The notes under the pieces were generated by a model. That model searched no databases. It was not told the DNA's origin and saw nothing but the letters and a program-made list of their open reading frames with translations. Below, in pieces: positions 11,349 to 24,664 of a DNA stretch of 64,000 nucleotides. The position numbers were made by a program, and so were the translations under genes. The stretch comes from Argentina anserina (lineage: Eukaryota > Streptophyta > Magnoliopsida > Rosales > Rosaceae): assembly GCF_933775445.1 (NCBI RefSeq), contig NC_065874.1, forward strand, positions 25,800,501-25,864,500. Reading direction: 5' to 3'. The stretch's first letter is position 1. Each line of letters opens with the position of its first letter.

Positions 11349-13457
11349 TGTCACGACCCCGAAACTCGAAATCGAAGCCATGAAAACTCTAAAACAATCT
11401 CAAGTATATTGAAATCATTTTATCATAACAGTGTATCCAAACTGAGTCCACATCATGACTCAGTCGACTTGAATAATACACAACCAATGGAAATGTATAA
11501 TTCACTCAATCCTCACCACAAACAGCAGAAAGAAATCTCTGACAATCTTCAGCGAAAGCCCTCTACTTCTGATAATCCACACCTGCAGAATTATCACCTA
11601 CACCATCGAATAGGTGCACCGGGATGGTAAACACAAAACCATGTAAGTTTCGCAGCTCGTATGAGTAACAACAATATAACTCGCATAAAAATACAAAAGA
11701 AAAATATTGAAAACAATTAATTATAAATGTACTCATGAGTCAATGGACGGCCCATCTGGTTGTCCAATAATATCTGAAAATATAAGTGCTCATGGGAAAT
11801 CGGGCAACCCATCTGTTTACCCAAATACATTTATAATACGGGTACTCATGAGCGCAAAGTACTCATTTGTTACCCCTAATGCAGTACGTCACCAGACATT
11901 GGGCAACCACTTGCTACCCAATATCCAAAAATATGGGTACTCATAAGCCAGTAACTCATTTGTTACCTCTCATGCCAGTACATCGGCAGACAGACTAGAG
12001 CTCTAACTGTATCGTAACTTTCGCCCGGCCAAGGCTAGGTTCCGACATGCCAACACGTCCGAAAACTAGTCCGAAGACAGAAAATGTTTTAACAAAACTC
12101 AATGCTAAAACCACATACAATAACAATCCACTCATGTTATTGTACTACAACAAGTGACACTTGCTCAAATAAAATAAATATAGTTGTCACAATATAATTC
12201 ATTTGGAAATAAGAACGTAACAATATATAATATAGCAACTCATATATATGTATCGTATTTACCATTTATACACATACACAACCACTATATAATATACATG
12301 TCATAGTTCGATCTTTTTAAGAAAACGTAAATATGAGTCACCACCAAGGGTAGGCTCTTCATAGTGAGATTTACTCACATTCACCATATTCCATAATCAC
12401 AAAAAACCTTTTCAAAATAATTTATTAAAATAGCGTTTCACTTACACATGAACCGTAGACGATCAAGTTCATGTAATTTAAACCAAAACATATTTTTAAA
12501 ATAATTTTTATAAACTAGTGATGCAACGATTATGGTGACAACTCAAACTAAATTCAATAATTATATTACTCCTTCGATCGTGATGATCATTATGAGGTTT
12601 ACTCACCTTATTTCCTGCGTGCTACTTCCACGACACTGAAAGTAGTTTCCTCACTCGTTTCGTCAGTCACCTAATAGCATGATAAAATGCTTAGAAAATG
12701 ATACGTAAAATATCAGGTGACGATTTTTTGTACAGCTAAATGATGTTCAAAAACACTGTTCACAGAACACTGCACATGTTTTACTAAACATTGTCCAAAT
12801 ATACTGTTCAGTAAACACTGTTCAAATTTACTATATACAAACACTGTTCACATATATTGTTTCACGATTACTGTTCACAACACTATTCATGAACATTGTT
12901 CATGCGGCGCCACTGTTCACCGCCCGCCACCAATGACCACCAAATTTCACCACCAAAATCTAAATGACATTCTTAACAACTTTCTAGTTCATAACAAAGT
13001 CTAAATCAAAGCTTAAAATCTCCAATTTCAGAATTTCCGAAAAATCTCAAATCAAGAACCCTAGAATTGAAATTTCTTGGTTCGAGTTCTTACCTTTCGA
13101 TTTAGCTCAAAACCTATGCAGGGGTTGTTGACGATGTTGAGGCAAGGAGTTTGAGACTGGTGGTAAAACCTAAACTCACCGGATATCGCCGGAAAATTAA
13201 AGAATACAACCGTGTCACCGACGGGTATTCGGGTCGACTTCTGGGCTTCGATGCGTGGAAACCGGCATGCTACTCCATGATCCACCACCACAGGGAGGCG
13301 TGCAAGGAGGAGACGAAGCTATCTGGGTCGGCCCGGTCGCCTGAAACTGCCGGAGTCGGCCGGAAAAGTCAGGTCGGGTCGGGTCGAGTCGGAAGGAAAT
13401 TTTCGCCTCTAAAGGCGTGGGTGCGGAGAAAGGGCGAGGACAAATGGGGTTATGACA
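11349..13457 (-). mobile_element. Gypsy solo LTR inside the hAT element
   Basis: The LTR starts TGTCACGACCCCGAAACTCG and ends GGGGTTATGACA. ACACT flanks it on both sides (11344-11348 and 13458-13462), a 5-bp target duplication. It has no internal region and no second LTR, so it is a solo LTR left by recombination between two LTRs. The conserved terminal promoter block seen in other copies (for example 28740-29088) is missing before its end, so it has also lost a few hundred bases internally. Strand follows the coding copy at 26257-36794. Confidence 0.9.
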
Positions 13458-13462
13458 ACACT

Positions 13463-14954
13463 TGATTCCTATCCCTTCAAAAAACCCTCAATCTGTCACT
13501 CCCTCATAAACACATACACACCGTTTCAATATGAACTGATTTCTCTCTTTCAAATCGCGCCATGTCGCTACTCAACAAGTCAAGTAGTCAACAATGAATC
13601 TCTGAAGTCTGAAACACTTTCTAGTTTCTATTGGGCTATTGTCGTCGATTTTCCCAGAGAGGCAGAGATTACGACAACACCGAGAAGCCGAGAAGGTAAG
13701 CCCAGTCGCCCAGATATCACCTTTCAGTCTTTCACTCTGTCTCTAATTCAGTACTTGATTGTAGAACATTATCTCTGCTTCACTGTGATTTCGAATTTTC
13801 AATTTGATATTATATTGTGCTTCACTTTCGATTTGATTCATGATTCAACACACAGTATTGTGCTTCACGTTTGATTTGATTCACATAATCATTCTCACTC
13901 GTTCTCTCTTCTCTTTCACTAACTAATGTCACAAAGCGTTCACCTCGTCTGTAAGTTGTGCATAGAATTTGCAGGGTCTGTTTGATTTCTTTGTGCATAG
14001 ACTTTTAGTCCCAAATGAAAATTCAGGAAAAAGGTCATTGGATCTGTTACCTGTATGTTATGGGAGTGCTTTCGATCCATGGCTTTGTTGTTGTATACTA
14101 GATATTGTTTCTGAATTTAATATCAGTTTCAGGAGTTGGTTGTTTGCTATGAGCTGTTGCCTATTTGCTTTTTGAAAGGTTCAACCTTTGCACATAATTT
14201 TTGATTGTTAGATGTGCTTGATGTCTAATTAGTTTCCTTGATCAGACGTGGCGAGGTAGGGAGATTCATGACCCTCATTAGCGTAAATGATTTACTGATC
14301 TAGTATACAATTCGGTACTCAGTTTTGTACTGATTGAAAGACCATGTTATGTTTTGGGAACATTGTTATTAAGGGGTGACCTTGGATGCTGCCTTTGTCA
14401 AAGTGTTGGAGACTTGGAGTCCCCTTGGATAGCTATATAACTTTCATGAGTCTTCAGAAGCATTCCTTTATGTTTTTATTAGACGTAATGCATCATAGTA
14501 CTTACTTGCTATTTTAATAAGATATCTCTCTCTGTATGGTATGAACTGTGATCAATAGGACGTAATGCATCATAATACTTACTTGCTTCTTCCAATTCAT
14601 TGCTAGATAACAACTGCTCAAGACTTGGTACTACTAATTAGATGATTTTTCAGTGATAACCTATTACATGAAGCTGTTTGTCTAGGGTAGCCAAAGAATG
14701 TTATTATGATTCAGAGGAATAGATGACCTCCAAACCGAATCTGAGTGCAATGTTGTAAATGGTGATATTATGATTCATATATTGTGAATGTGGATTTGTT
14801 AATGATATTGTTGACTGATTTTGTGATTTGTTCCATTTGTTGAATATTGATATTATTGACTGATTGTGTATTTTGTGTAATTGTACTGGACTGATTTGGT
14901 GATTTGTTTAGTTTTGTAACTTGAACTTTGATTTAAACTTGTAGCCTTGCAGAG
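13463..14954 (+). other. Probable leader exon and 5' intron of the hAT transposase
   Basis: A splice donor GAAG|GTAAGC at 13695 and an acceptor TTGCAG at about 14951, three bases before the transposase ATG, suggest a leader exon and a 1.25-kb intron, an arrangement common in plant hAT genes. The 140-residue ORF at 13452-13874 crosses the donor and looks like chance. Confidence 0.5.
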
Positions 14955-17349
14955 ATGTCAATGTCATCTTATTCTGGTTCTCTGAATTCTATTTGTTCTG
15001 TTTCTGTCAAATCTGTATCATGGGATGATGATGATCATGATGTAGTCGAAGATGTGGCCAACTCACTTGGAGATGATGCAGTAGAAGCAAGCCAAGCTGA
15101 AACGGGGAATGATTTCGTCCTTGTTAAAGCTGAGATTGAGAACAAGGAACCTAAAGCTTCAATTAAAGGTGTAGAAGAAGCAACAGTCCCAACTCAAGCT
15201 TCTCAAGGTGTGCCAAAAAGAGAAAAAAAAGGGCTGCTGCACCTGCATGCCTGCCTAGAGCATCTGGGACCTCTAGACGGACTTCAATGGTCTAGAATCA
15301 TTTTGAGAAGTACATAAAGAACCTATATACTATAAAAGATGGGAAGAAGGAATATTCTGGGCATGAGGACCGTGCAACCTGCATACATTGTGACGGTGAT
15401 TTCAAAGCAAATTCAAGCTTCAATGCAGCACGTTGTAGAGGCACATTCAAAAGGTGTGCAAGGCATATCCAAGTAGGGAGAGAGTTGATGATGATGATGA
15501 TGATGGTCAGCTGCACTTAGTTGGTGATGGTGAAGATGACCCTAACCTCATTCAGCAAAAGCCTTGGTCTATTGAGCGGTGTACTACAACTACTTGTGAG
15601 ATGATCGTTATCGATGAATTGACGTTCAGCCATGTAGAGGGTGAAGGGTTTAGACATTTTTGTAGAGTGGTTGTCCCCAAGTTTATACCACCGTCTAGAA
15701 GAACAATTGTGAAGTGCTTTTGGAAGTTGTATGATGAGAAGAAAGAGTTGTGGAGGGTTCTAAGTAGTCATAGAGTTTGCGTAACGACATATACATGGAC
15801 TTCCGTGTATAACATAAACTACATGGTATTGACAGCCCACTTCATAGATGTTGGTTGGAATTTACACAAAAGGATAATTAACTTCTGTGTGATTCCCAAT
15901 CACAAAGGTGCAACTATAGGAAGGATCTTAGAAACTTGTTTGTTGACTATCTCGGTTGACAATGCTAGTGCTAATAAGGAGGCAATAGAGTATATGCAAG
16001 AGAAAATGAAGGAATTGAAAAACCCTCCGGCATTAGATGGAAAGTACATTCATGTGAGGTGTTTGGCTCACATATTAAATATCATAATGCATGCTGGTTT
16101 AAGGATCACCAATAAGAGTACTTCCGCAATTAGGAATGCAGTGAAGTATATTAGAAGTAGCTCTAATTGATTAGATGTGTTCAAGCAGTGCATGGAAAAG
16201 GAGAAATTAGCAGGGAACATAGATAGGGATGTTTTGAAAATTCCAGCTTTCGATCTTCCAACAAGATGGAATTCCACCTTTTTAATGCTTAACAGTTCTT
16301 GGGATGTGAAGCCATCTTTTGATAGGATGGCTAGGGAGGAAATGAATAAGTACAAAAGTTATTTTGATGAAGATGAAGAACCTGAGGAGGAAGAAGATGC
16401 TGAATATGTTGTTGTGACACAAAAGGAAACAAGAAAAAGAGTTTGACCGCCAAATAAAGAGGATTGGGAAAAAGCTACAATTTTAGTGAAGTTCTTGAGG
16501 GTATTCTATGATGTGACAATGAGAATAAGTTTAACAAAGAACCCCACTGCTCATAAAGCCTTCCATGATGTTGTAGCAATACAAATGGAGATTAATGCAT
16601 TATTCATGCCTAGTGAGGAGATGGATGGAAGTGGAACAAAAGATCTAATGATGGAAATGGCTACAAAGATGCAAGCTAAATTCAAAAAGTATTATGGCTG
16701 CATTGAAGACATGAATCAATTGTTGTTGGTTGCCTTGGTGTTGGATCCTAGGTTCAAGTTGAAGAATATAACTCATTTATGCAGCACTCAGCTCTGCTAT
16801 ACTGCTTCTCAATCAAAAGCCAAAGCTAATTCAGTGAAAGAATTGTTGGTGTCCTTAACTGATATATATAGAACATCAAACAGTGCTTTTTCTAAGAGTT
16901 TGAGTTCTAAAAGCAGCACTGCAGCAAGTACTGTTGCTGGAAGCACAAATGCTACAACAAAATCTTCCTCCAAGTCCAAGACTGTGATGAAGTCAGGAAC
17001 AATGGCTAATATGATGGAGTCTTGGCAAAAAGCTCTTGCTAAATCTGATGAAGTTGTGGTTGAGAGTGAAGTTGATAGATATCTCCTTGATCCGATTGAG
17101 TGTCCACCACCAAATGAAGCAGACAAATGGAAGCTACTTAATTGGTGGAAGTTGAATGGCTGTAAATATCTGAACCTTGCTCTTGTCGCAAAGGATGTAC
17201 TTGCTATTCAAGTTAGCATAGTAGCATCAGAATCCTCATTTAGTACCGGCGGTAGAATGGTTGATCCTTTTAGGAGTTCTCTCTCTCTTAAAACTGTGGA
17301 AGCACTGATTTTTTTTGCAAAATTGGATTTAGAAGAAGGATCAATCTGA
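14955..17349 (+). pseudogene. hAT transposase (BED zinc finger), inactivated
   Basis: The reading begins at 14955 with an acidic N-terminus. It then needs a frame change at an A8 run near 15225 to enter a BED zinc finger. In that finger the expected Trp of the VWNHFEKY motif is a TAG stop (15293-15295), followed by CIHCDGDF and a C/H pair (CRGTFKRCARH). After another frame change near 15455 the frame runs to 17349. It contains FIDVGWNLHKRIINF, TISVDNASANKEA and HVRCLAHILNIIM of the catalytic RNase-H-like domain, DLPTRWNSTFLML, and the C-terminal dimerisation region (LLNWWKLN, SIVASESSFSTGGR). Two more in-frame stops lie at 16168-16170 and 16444-16446. The second reads TGA where CGA would continue the protein. 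A lysine-rich 80-residue ORF at 17493-17735 follows inside the element and is not recognised. Confidence 0.9.
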
Positions 17350-18601
17350 CATTGAATATTATCCAAGTTAAGAAGAGCTTGAGTTTTATGAAAATATGGA
17401 GAAAGGTTACAAAACTTATAATCTGCCTCTTTTACTTTCATTTAATTTCATACTTCCCTTGGTTGATTTTTGGTAATTGTTGTTGTAAATGAATGCTTGT
17501 AGATGCAACTAAGAGAAGAGCAAAGGAAAAGGAAGCAAACACCAAGGGAAAAAAGAATGTTGTGGTTGAAGAAAGTGAAGATGAGGCACCGGCCCAAGTT
17601 GTGGCAGCAAAATCATCAAAAGGGAGCAAATGCAAGTCAATCAAAGCTGCTGGTGTTGCTAGGCATGTTCAAACTCCCTCTGCTAATGTTGGAGTTGGAA
17701 GCTCCAATCCCAAGCCTCTAAAACCTATAAAATGACTCTTGCACGCATGAAATCAAAAGGTATCAAGTTTATTGAACTGAGTTTAAACTTTAAAGGCTAA
17801 ATTAGTGATGATTGTGATGTAAATGTGTTTACTTTAAAGCTTGGTTTTTTAATTTTTTTTTACTTGTTCTTCATGGTGTTAGTGTGTTGGACTATTAAGA
17901 TTTGTTAAGTTGCTGAAAATGATGTTGTATACTTTTATTGTTGTTGAATTTATAGGGAAAATATGAACAATGGAGCAGACTTAGTAGAGGCTGTAGAGGA
18001 TTGAGAGCCTCAGAGAACCTGTTGACCTGATGTGGTGTTGCCTTACCTACCTACTATTTAAGTAATTAAGTGATTTAAGTCTTTAAATTTCAATTTTATT
18101 TCTGATTTTTGTTGAACTTAATGTCTTTTGATTATGGAAGTGTTACTTTTGTTACTTAGACATTTAGGCTGGGTGTAATGATTTACACCTAGTATTTAAA
18201 TTAATTTATGTTCAACTCAAACTCTAGAGCATGAACTTGAGCAGTTGACTAAGTTGAGCTATTTGCTTGATAGAATGATGATTATTTGCTTCAGTTTGAC
18301 CTATTTGATTGCCAATGTGACATCATGCAATTGAAATGTTTAATGAGTTCATGTTCATCACTTTCACTTCATTGTGATTTGTGTATTTGTGTTTATTTGA
18401 TGATGTATAATTGGCATAATGAACTGCTTGCAATATAATTTCTGGAAAAACAGCATTATTGATTACATGAACTACAAACTACAGTGCATTTTTGGGCCCG
18501 TTTCAGACCGTCAGCCTGGCCCGGAAAGATTGTCACCAGTCCGGTCCCAGTTTTCGGCAAAAAGTGACCGGTTCCGGCCCGAGCCCACCCTTAATTATTT
18601 C

Positions 18602-19700
18602 AAAAGCCTCTTTCCAAAGTCGACCACCATTCTTTGTTTTGTTTTTTGGATCGTATTTTGGTGAGCCGAGCTCATAAGTCATAACCTTTCTTCTTTATGG
18701 TTAAAAAGATAAAATAAAACATACAGAAAATGATGGATAGAAAAGATCGTGGTCTACCTTCTTAGGTCTATTCTAGCTTCAGCTAAAGAAACTCGATCAA
18801 GAGCTTATATGTAGCTTAAATGCCAATTTTTTTTTAGCTACTCCGAAAGAATAATTATAGACCTTAAAGAAATGATAGACCTTTTCTTTTTCAATTGGAG
18901 TGAGACTAAAGCTGCCTCTTCACCAAACATTAATTAAGCTTGAGGAGGGTGCCAAACTATATGCTTGCATTTGCAGATACCTCAATCACCCTCCTAAAAA
19001 AGGAACGTTTCACCTATCACAGTATCACCTTCCCCACTTGTCTACAAAGACAGATTGATATTCACAACGTTAGTCTCATAATTAATATGTCCAAGTTTGT
19101 TCTTCGGGTTTACTATTTCACCATTGTTAAAACAAAGCCTCCTAATATGAAAATGTTCAATTCATGGACTAAAAAGCCCTTCTCCTAGCTACCTAATACT
19201 ATTACAAGCACTAAATGACGGTTTTTGAAGTCTACTTGAAAGCAAAAGCGGTTCATAAAATAAATCGAATCTAAATTTTCATCGTAACAAATATGATGAT
19301 GTGGTATCGCATATGTAATCTATAAGCTTAAAGATAACACACATTAAGCTTAGTGCATACCATCGTTACAACTTCCCATTTGCTAAATGGATCTTCTCTA
19401 TTAATCCCAGTAGGAGAACAAATGTAAGCAAACTGAAGATGGCCATTTTCGATTAGACATGAAGTTGGGAAGGGTGTTATTGGCAATTCAAACAATATCG
19501 ATCAGTTTTTCTTAACGATCATTTGAAATTATCAGTTGCAACTCTTATTGCTTAGATCGGCCGTTAACATGCTTATGGAATCTTGACGATGAAAACAGGT
19601 CCCATCAGTGAATAAAACTAAACGCCGTTTGGCACCAACCAAAACATTAAGCAACAGCGAACATATTAAAAAGCCTCCAAAAACCTGTAATTGCATGCAT
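18602..19700. other. Intergenic spacer before the UXT-like gene
   Basis: AT-rich sequence without a recognisable gene or transposon end. It includes the distal promoter of the transporter gene. An AAGCCTCCAAAA block at 19671 is repeated near 24280 in the duplicated copy. Confidence 0.4.
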
Positions 19701-20011
19701 ACATCCTCGTACAAGCCACGACCGCCTCTCTCACTCTCTGATCTCTATCTGAGTTTTTGTCTGAATCCAATCCAATCCAATCTCCATTTTCAGAACCCAG
19801 CTGGGTTTTATCTTAGCTCCAGCTTGCTGCAAGAGTGGTGATTTAGCTTCATGGAGCCGTAGCTAGAAGCTGTACGTATTGATACGTACATTCGGCCATC
19901 GAGTTTCATCGAAAGATTTCATATCTTTCTCTGATATCATAAGCGGGGAAGATCTTTGCAAAGTTTCAGGGCTTGTATACTGCCGATAGAAATTTCTGGT
20001 TTCTCTGAAAG

Positions 20012-20591
20012 GTTCGTCCCCGGCCGTCCTTTTCTTTGTCTTTTAACATGTTTTCATCGTCTTGGAGAATTATAAAATTTAGCTGGGTAGGGGTGTCCGG
20101 ACTCCGAAGTAGGAAAATGGTTGTAGCAATTAATCGATCTGAAGCCTTGATAATGTCTTCTTTAAGCAACGAAACTCTCTTAACTTCGTCTCGACAAACT
20201 TACATTGGCATTCAATCTTCGTAAAACATATATCTTTTATAAAAAAAAATTGGAGCTTTTGCGATTTATCTTCGAAAAAAGAAACAGCTTGAACCATTTA
20301 GCCATTATATCATTGAGAACATCATAGTTGGATAATGATTAACAGTATAAACCTGTAGTCCTTCAGTTTTTTATGTAATCAATAATCACCATGCATGCAT
20401 TATTCCAATTAGAAGTTTTGAAACTTTCTCATAGAATATTTTTATTAAGTCGATCGCCAGCACTCTTTACTTTGATATCAAAGCACTACTTGGCAGTTGG
20501 CACTAGCATTTGGCATGGCTTTTTTTTATTAGGCATTTACGAGTACACCAAGTCACCAACCTATAAAATCTCGTTTAATTTGTGTTTTCAG
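20012..20591 (+). other. 5' leader intron of the UXT-like gene
   Basis: A donor AAAG|GTTCGT at 20011/20012 and an acceptor TTTTCAG at 20591 lie 21 bases before the start codon. The leader exon sequence (about 19790-20011) is recognisably repeated at 38601-38820. Confidence 0.6.
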
Positions 20592-20612
20592 ATAGCAATA
20601 CGTACATTAAAG

Positions 20613-23401
20613 ATGGGAGAAATGACCGGCTTCCAATTGGGCGTTATTGGTGCACTGTTTCTCTCAGTGGCATCATCTGTCTCCATTGTTATATGCAACA
20701 AAGCCCTGATGAGCAACCTTGGCTTCCCATTTGGTAACTAACATTATACTTTTTTGTCTCTTTAATCATTTACCGTGGTTAATAACATGTTGAGCTTTCT
20801 CAAATTAACTACATGCGCGTTTTTCTATTGACAATTTCACTAAGCCGTACATTGTTGTAAATTTATATTCTATCAATTTCTTTTCCGGCAGCAACTACAC
20901 TTACCAGTTGGCATCTCATGGTAACTTTCTGCACACTTCATGTGGCAAATCGTCTCAATTTCTTCGAAAGCAAGTCAATTGACATGAAGACTGTCATGCT
21001 CTTTGGTATTCTAAATGGTGTTTCAATTGGACTGCTCAACTTGAGTCTGGGATTCAATTCTGTTGGGTTTTACCAGGTATATGCATCTTAAATACTTGTT
21101 TTGGTATCATTTTGACCAAGATTCGAAAAAGTGATAGGCGGTATGCAGACAAATAACTATATCTTAGCGCCTAGACGGCAAGACGGTATATTAGGCGGCG
21201 CTTAGGTGGATTCAAATTATTATATATTTTATTTTTATACATGTATTTAAACTATATATATGTTTAAAAATATATAATAATACTCAATATTAATTTTTAA
21301 AATAGTTTAAACTCAAAATTACTTAAGTTCAAAGTTCATACAAAATATTTTAAAAAAAAAAAGTTAAATGGTAAAACAAATACACGACTAAATCTTAAGT
21401 TCTTCTCCAAATCCTTCACTAACTTCTTTAGTATTGGACTCAAACTCAATATCCATTTTTCTTTCCTCATCTTCTGTGTCATAATCTGAAATAAAATCTT
21501 ACTTCCACTGTGTTTTAATTTTTTATTTCTAAAAATCAACTGATTTTGACCACGAAGGACTGTTGAGGAACGTCGTGAACCACCTAGGTAGCTGTCAAAT
21601 CCCTCGAACGTCAAGGATGACTGAATAGGCAAAAGTTGTGGCGGTGATCCACCTCCTAGCGCCTAAGCGGCCGCTTTTTAGAATAGTGACTGGCACGATA
21701 CCTATATATTATTCCTTAATCAACGCATTTCTGATTAATAAGTATGTTATAGTTGCACATACCGTATGGGGTCAACTACAATATCTTGAGTTATAGCATA
21801 TGCTCAATTAATATTTTTTGAACCAAAATTATAATTTTCTTGAATTAAATTTACAACATTGAAAACAAAATTACAACATGTGTTTTTTATATTTATAAAT
21901 AATTAAACAAATTTACCACATTGACAACTTACTATTTGTTCATGATCTTGTAAAATGTTATAGATGAAGTAATTACAACTAGTTGAATTAGAATTACTCA
22001 AATAATCACCATATTTATCACAATGACAACATATATGTTGTGATATTAAGAAATGCGAGTATCACATATATGAAGGTACCTAAGAAAATTTTCATACTCT
22101 TCTATCCAATATCTCACTTTTCTGGATTCTAATATAATTGGTTTGAAAAGAGAATCATATACGAACTAATAAGAATATGGATCGGATGTTGGGTTCTTTC
22201 CATCCTTGTTTTAACTTCTCTTTGCTTGATTTTTCAGATGACTAAGCTTGCAATCATACCATTTACTGTGTTAGTGGAGACTATTTTCCTTAAAAAGCAA
22301 TTCAGGTATTGCATTTTTCAACTTACCCCCAGCCTTTTAATCAGATTATATACATAAATATACATACATACATACATACATACTACGATTTCATGCATGT
22401 ACAATAACCCTCTTGTTTTATCTACTTTTTCCAGCCAGCAGATAAAATTTTCTCTCTTCCTATTACTTGTTGGAGTTGGCATTGCCTCTGTGACAGATCT
22501 CCAGCTCAATTTTGTTGGAACCATTCTCTCGCTTCTAGCCATCATAACAACCTGTGCTGGCCAAATTGTATCCTTCCTAATTTTGTTTTGTATATTATCA
22601 TTTTATAATGTATTCTTAGTTGTTGTACTTTCTGTTTTCACGTCTCTTTCCAGTTGGTTTGACTCCATAGATGGCTTGTAAAAGAGGTTGATTCTTAACT
22701 AAGCGTTCCATTTCAGCTAACAAACACAATACAGAAGAGGCTCAATGTTTCTTCTACGCAGCTACTCTACCAGTCAGCACCTTTTCAAGCAGCTATTCTA
22801 TTCGTCTCTGGACCTGTTGTGGATCAGTTCCTCACCAAGCAAAGTGTCTTTTCCCACAAATACTCCCTCATAGTCTTGGTATAGTACCTTCCATTACACA
22901 TATCAACTGCAAGTCTGCAACTATAGTTCTAGACACTAATATTGCATAATGAAAATTTTCAAATGAAGATGTGTATGTAGAGTAACATTCACTTAAATCA
23001 CAATTCACTTGTTGATATCCGAACTTTCTCGTCACGACTATAATCACAATGATGTTTTTGTGTAGGTATTCATCATACTCTCTTGCTTAATAGCCGTGTC
23101 TGTGAACTTTAGCACCTTCTTGGTGATTGGCAAGACATCACCAGTGACATATCAAGTTCTAGGGCACCTGAAGACATGCCTTGTTCTAGGTTTCGGCTAT
23201 ACACTACTACATGACCCTTTCACTGATAGGAACATCATCGGAATTCTGGTTGCCATTTTTGGGATGGGTTTGTATTCATATTGCTGTGCACAGGAGAACA
23301 AAAAGAAACAAGCAGCTGACGTTACGGATGGTGCTTCACTTTTAAGTCAGGATAAAGATAGCCATGAGGTTAAGAAGTTAACCAAGAACTCTCTTGTTTG
23401 A
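20613..23401 (+). CDS. UDP-xylose transporter-like nucleotide-sugar transporter
   Basis: Coding exons: 20613-20733, 20892-21076, 22238-22305, 22435-22567, 22717-22878, 23066-23401 (1005 nt, 334 residues). The leader exon ends near 20011 and is joined over an intron to 20592. The protein begins MGEMTGFQLGVIGALFLSVA and is hydrophobic throughout, with about ten membrane segments, as expected of the NST/TPT (drug/metabolite transporter) superfamily. The KT pair that defines the NST-KT group is K259-T260 in VLGHLKTCLV. NLSLGFNSVGFYQMTKLAIIP and LYQSAPFQAAILFVSGP match plant UXT proteins, which bring UDP-xylose from the cytosol into the Golgi/ER lumen for cell-wall xylan and glycan synthesis. Length equals the family norm. 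Substrate assignment rests on family resemblance only. A degraded tandem copy lies downstream. Confidence 0.9.
21110..21690. repeat. Probable TIR element in intron 2 of the UXT-like gene
   Basis: The left side contains GTGATAGGCGG and AGCGCCTAGACGG with AGGCGGCGCTTAGGTGG. The right side contains the inverted forms CCACCTCCTAGCGCCTAAGC and GCGGCCGCTTTTTAGAATAG. Paired CCTAGGCG-type ends around an AT-rich core suggest a non-autonomous DNA transposon. I could not find a clean target duplication, so the limits are approximate. Confidence 0.5.
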
Positions 23402-24264
23402 GTGCTTGCATAGGAGTTTCATTCACACTCTTAAGTTCTAAGTTCCCTAAGAAATTTTGATGGGTGTAAATGTACGTTCTTTATTCGTTCTTTGGTCGAT
23501 AACATGTGTGTGGGGTTAAATGATTCATCATTAATTGGAGCTACGATATCGATCCCTCAAAAAAAAATTTACACACTTTGAACTAATAAATTTCTTATTT
23601 TTTTGTATTTGAATCCTGAAATCGTCTCTCTCGTTTTCATTTTCGTTTTCGTTTTGAGACCTAGAGCTAGCTAGGGATTCTGGGATATGTTGTTGCGCGG
23701 CGTACTCTCTTGCCTTAGCTATATACCATATGACTACTAAGCTTGCTACCACACTCTCCTTGAAAGATGCTAGAGAACCGGTGGACTTCTCCGGTACCCG
23801 GAGAATGACGTTTTGGCTCGCCGGTTTTATGTTGTGGGGAAGGTGAACACATTGAGGATGGTGAGCTAGCCTTGATTCCTTCCGCAGGGATGTGAGATCC
23901 ATGTGGAGGCTTTCTGCAGTTCCAGTCCAATTTAAGTATGTGTGCTTGTTGGGGCGGTGCCGTGATTCAGTGCCTTGATTCAGTGATTGTAGTCGGATCG
24001 ATCATGTTCGATAGCCTTTCCTCCTCCTCATCGTCGGTGGCGCAGCCGCAACTCTTCCCTGGCTTGAAGAAGTCTGTCAGGAGGACGGTGGTTATTAGAG
24101 ACCGTGATGGTGCTGGTAGTGCAACCCTAGCTAGGGGTTCGGGAACTCGATCAGTCGATCGGCCGGTCGGCCCCCAGAAGAGGACGAGGCCCAAGAGAGT
24201 AAGAAATCTCGACATGCTTTGGTTTTAGCCCTTGCAGTCCTCCAACCCTAGCAGCATCGATCGG
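23402..24264. other. 3' flank of the UXT-like gene; no clear gene
   Basis: After the stop codon there is a probable 3' untranslated region to about 23520. At 23938-24228 a GC-richer ORF of 96 residues appears (serine-rich start, basic end). It has no family that I recognise and no visible splice partners, so it may be a gene fragment. Nothing else is supported here. Confidence 0.35.
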
Positions 24265-24265
24265 A

Positions 24266-24336
24266 ATTACATATTAAAATGCCTCCAAAACCTTTAATTA
24301 CACACATACATTCTCAAACAAACCTTTCTCTCACTC
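24266..24336 (+). pseudogene. Scrap of the duplicated UXT-like promoter/leader
   Basis: The block reading ATTAAAATGCCTCCAAAACC, then a TTACACACATACAT stretch and CTCTCACTCT, parallels 19664-19740 upstream of the intact transporter gene. It marks the start of the second tandem copy, which is then split by the LTR insertion at 24665. Confidence 0.6.
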
Positions 24337-24664
24337 TATCGAATGGTGACGGTGTATTGTGTATGGAATTAGTGGGATTTTAAAAGAAAATCAATACAAG
24401 TTTTAGGTGTATTCAATTATGATTTTTATAAGTCATTATGGAATATATGAAAGTTTGGAGGTATTGAATCTCGACTTTTTAAAATGAATAGAAGTCTGTG
24501 ATTATTCAAAATATCATTCATGCTTATGAAATTTTAAACTCATGGAATCTCATAGACTTTCTGGTGTAAATTATGTACACCACAATCTAAAAATTATCTA
24601 GCCTCTAGACCAGAGATTTTCATAGACTTTCTTACTGTATTTAAATATGTTCATTCTCCACAAT

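Larger units (their letters stand above)
11164..18593 (+). mobile_element. hAT DNA transposon with 8-bp target duplication
   Basis: An 8-bp direct repeat, ATTATTTC, flanks the element at 11156-11163 and 18594-18601. The ends are inverted: the left begins TAAGGGTGGGTATAAAACCC, and the right, read backwards, begins TAAGGGTGGGCTCGGGCC. The subterminal regions on both sides are rich in CCGGT/CGGGC motifs. The body holds a broken hAT transposase gene at 14955-17349. A gypsy solo LTR sits inside at 11349-13457; without it and its duplication the element is about 5.3 kb, a normal size for an autonomous Ac-like hAT. The stops in the transposase make it non-autonomous today. Confidence 0.92.

Noticed and set aside
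13452..13874. 140-residue ORF between the solo LTR and the transposase
   Set aside because: It starts inside the LTR end and crosses a strong splice donor at 13695; no domain is seen.
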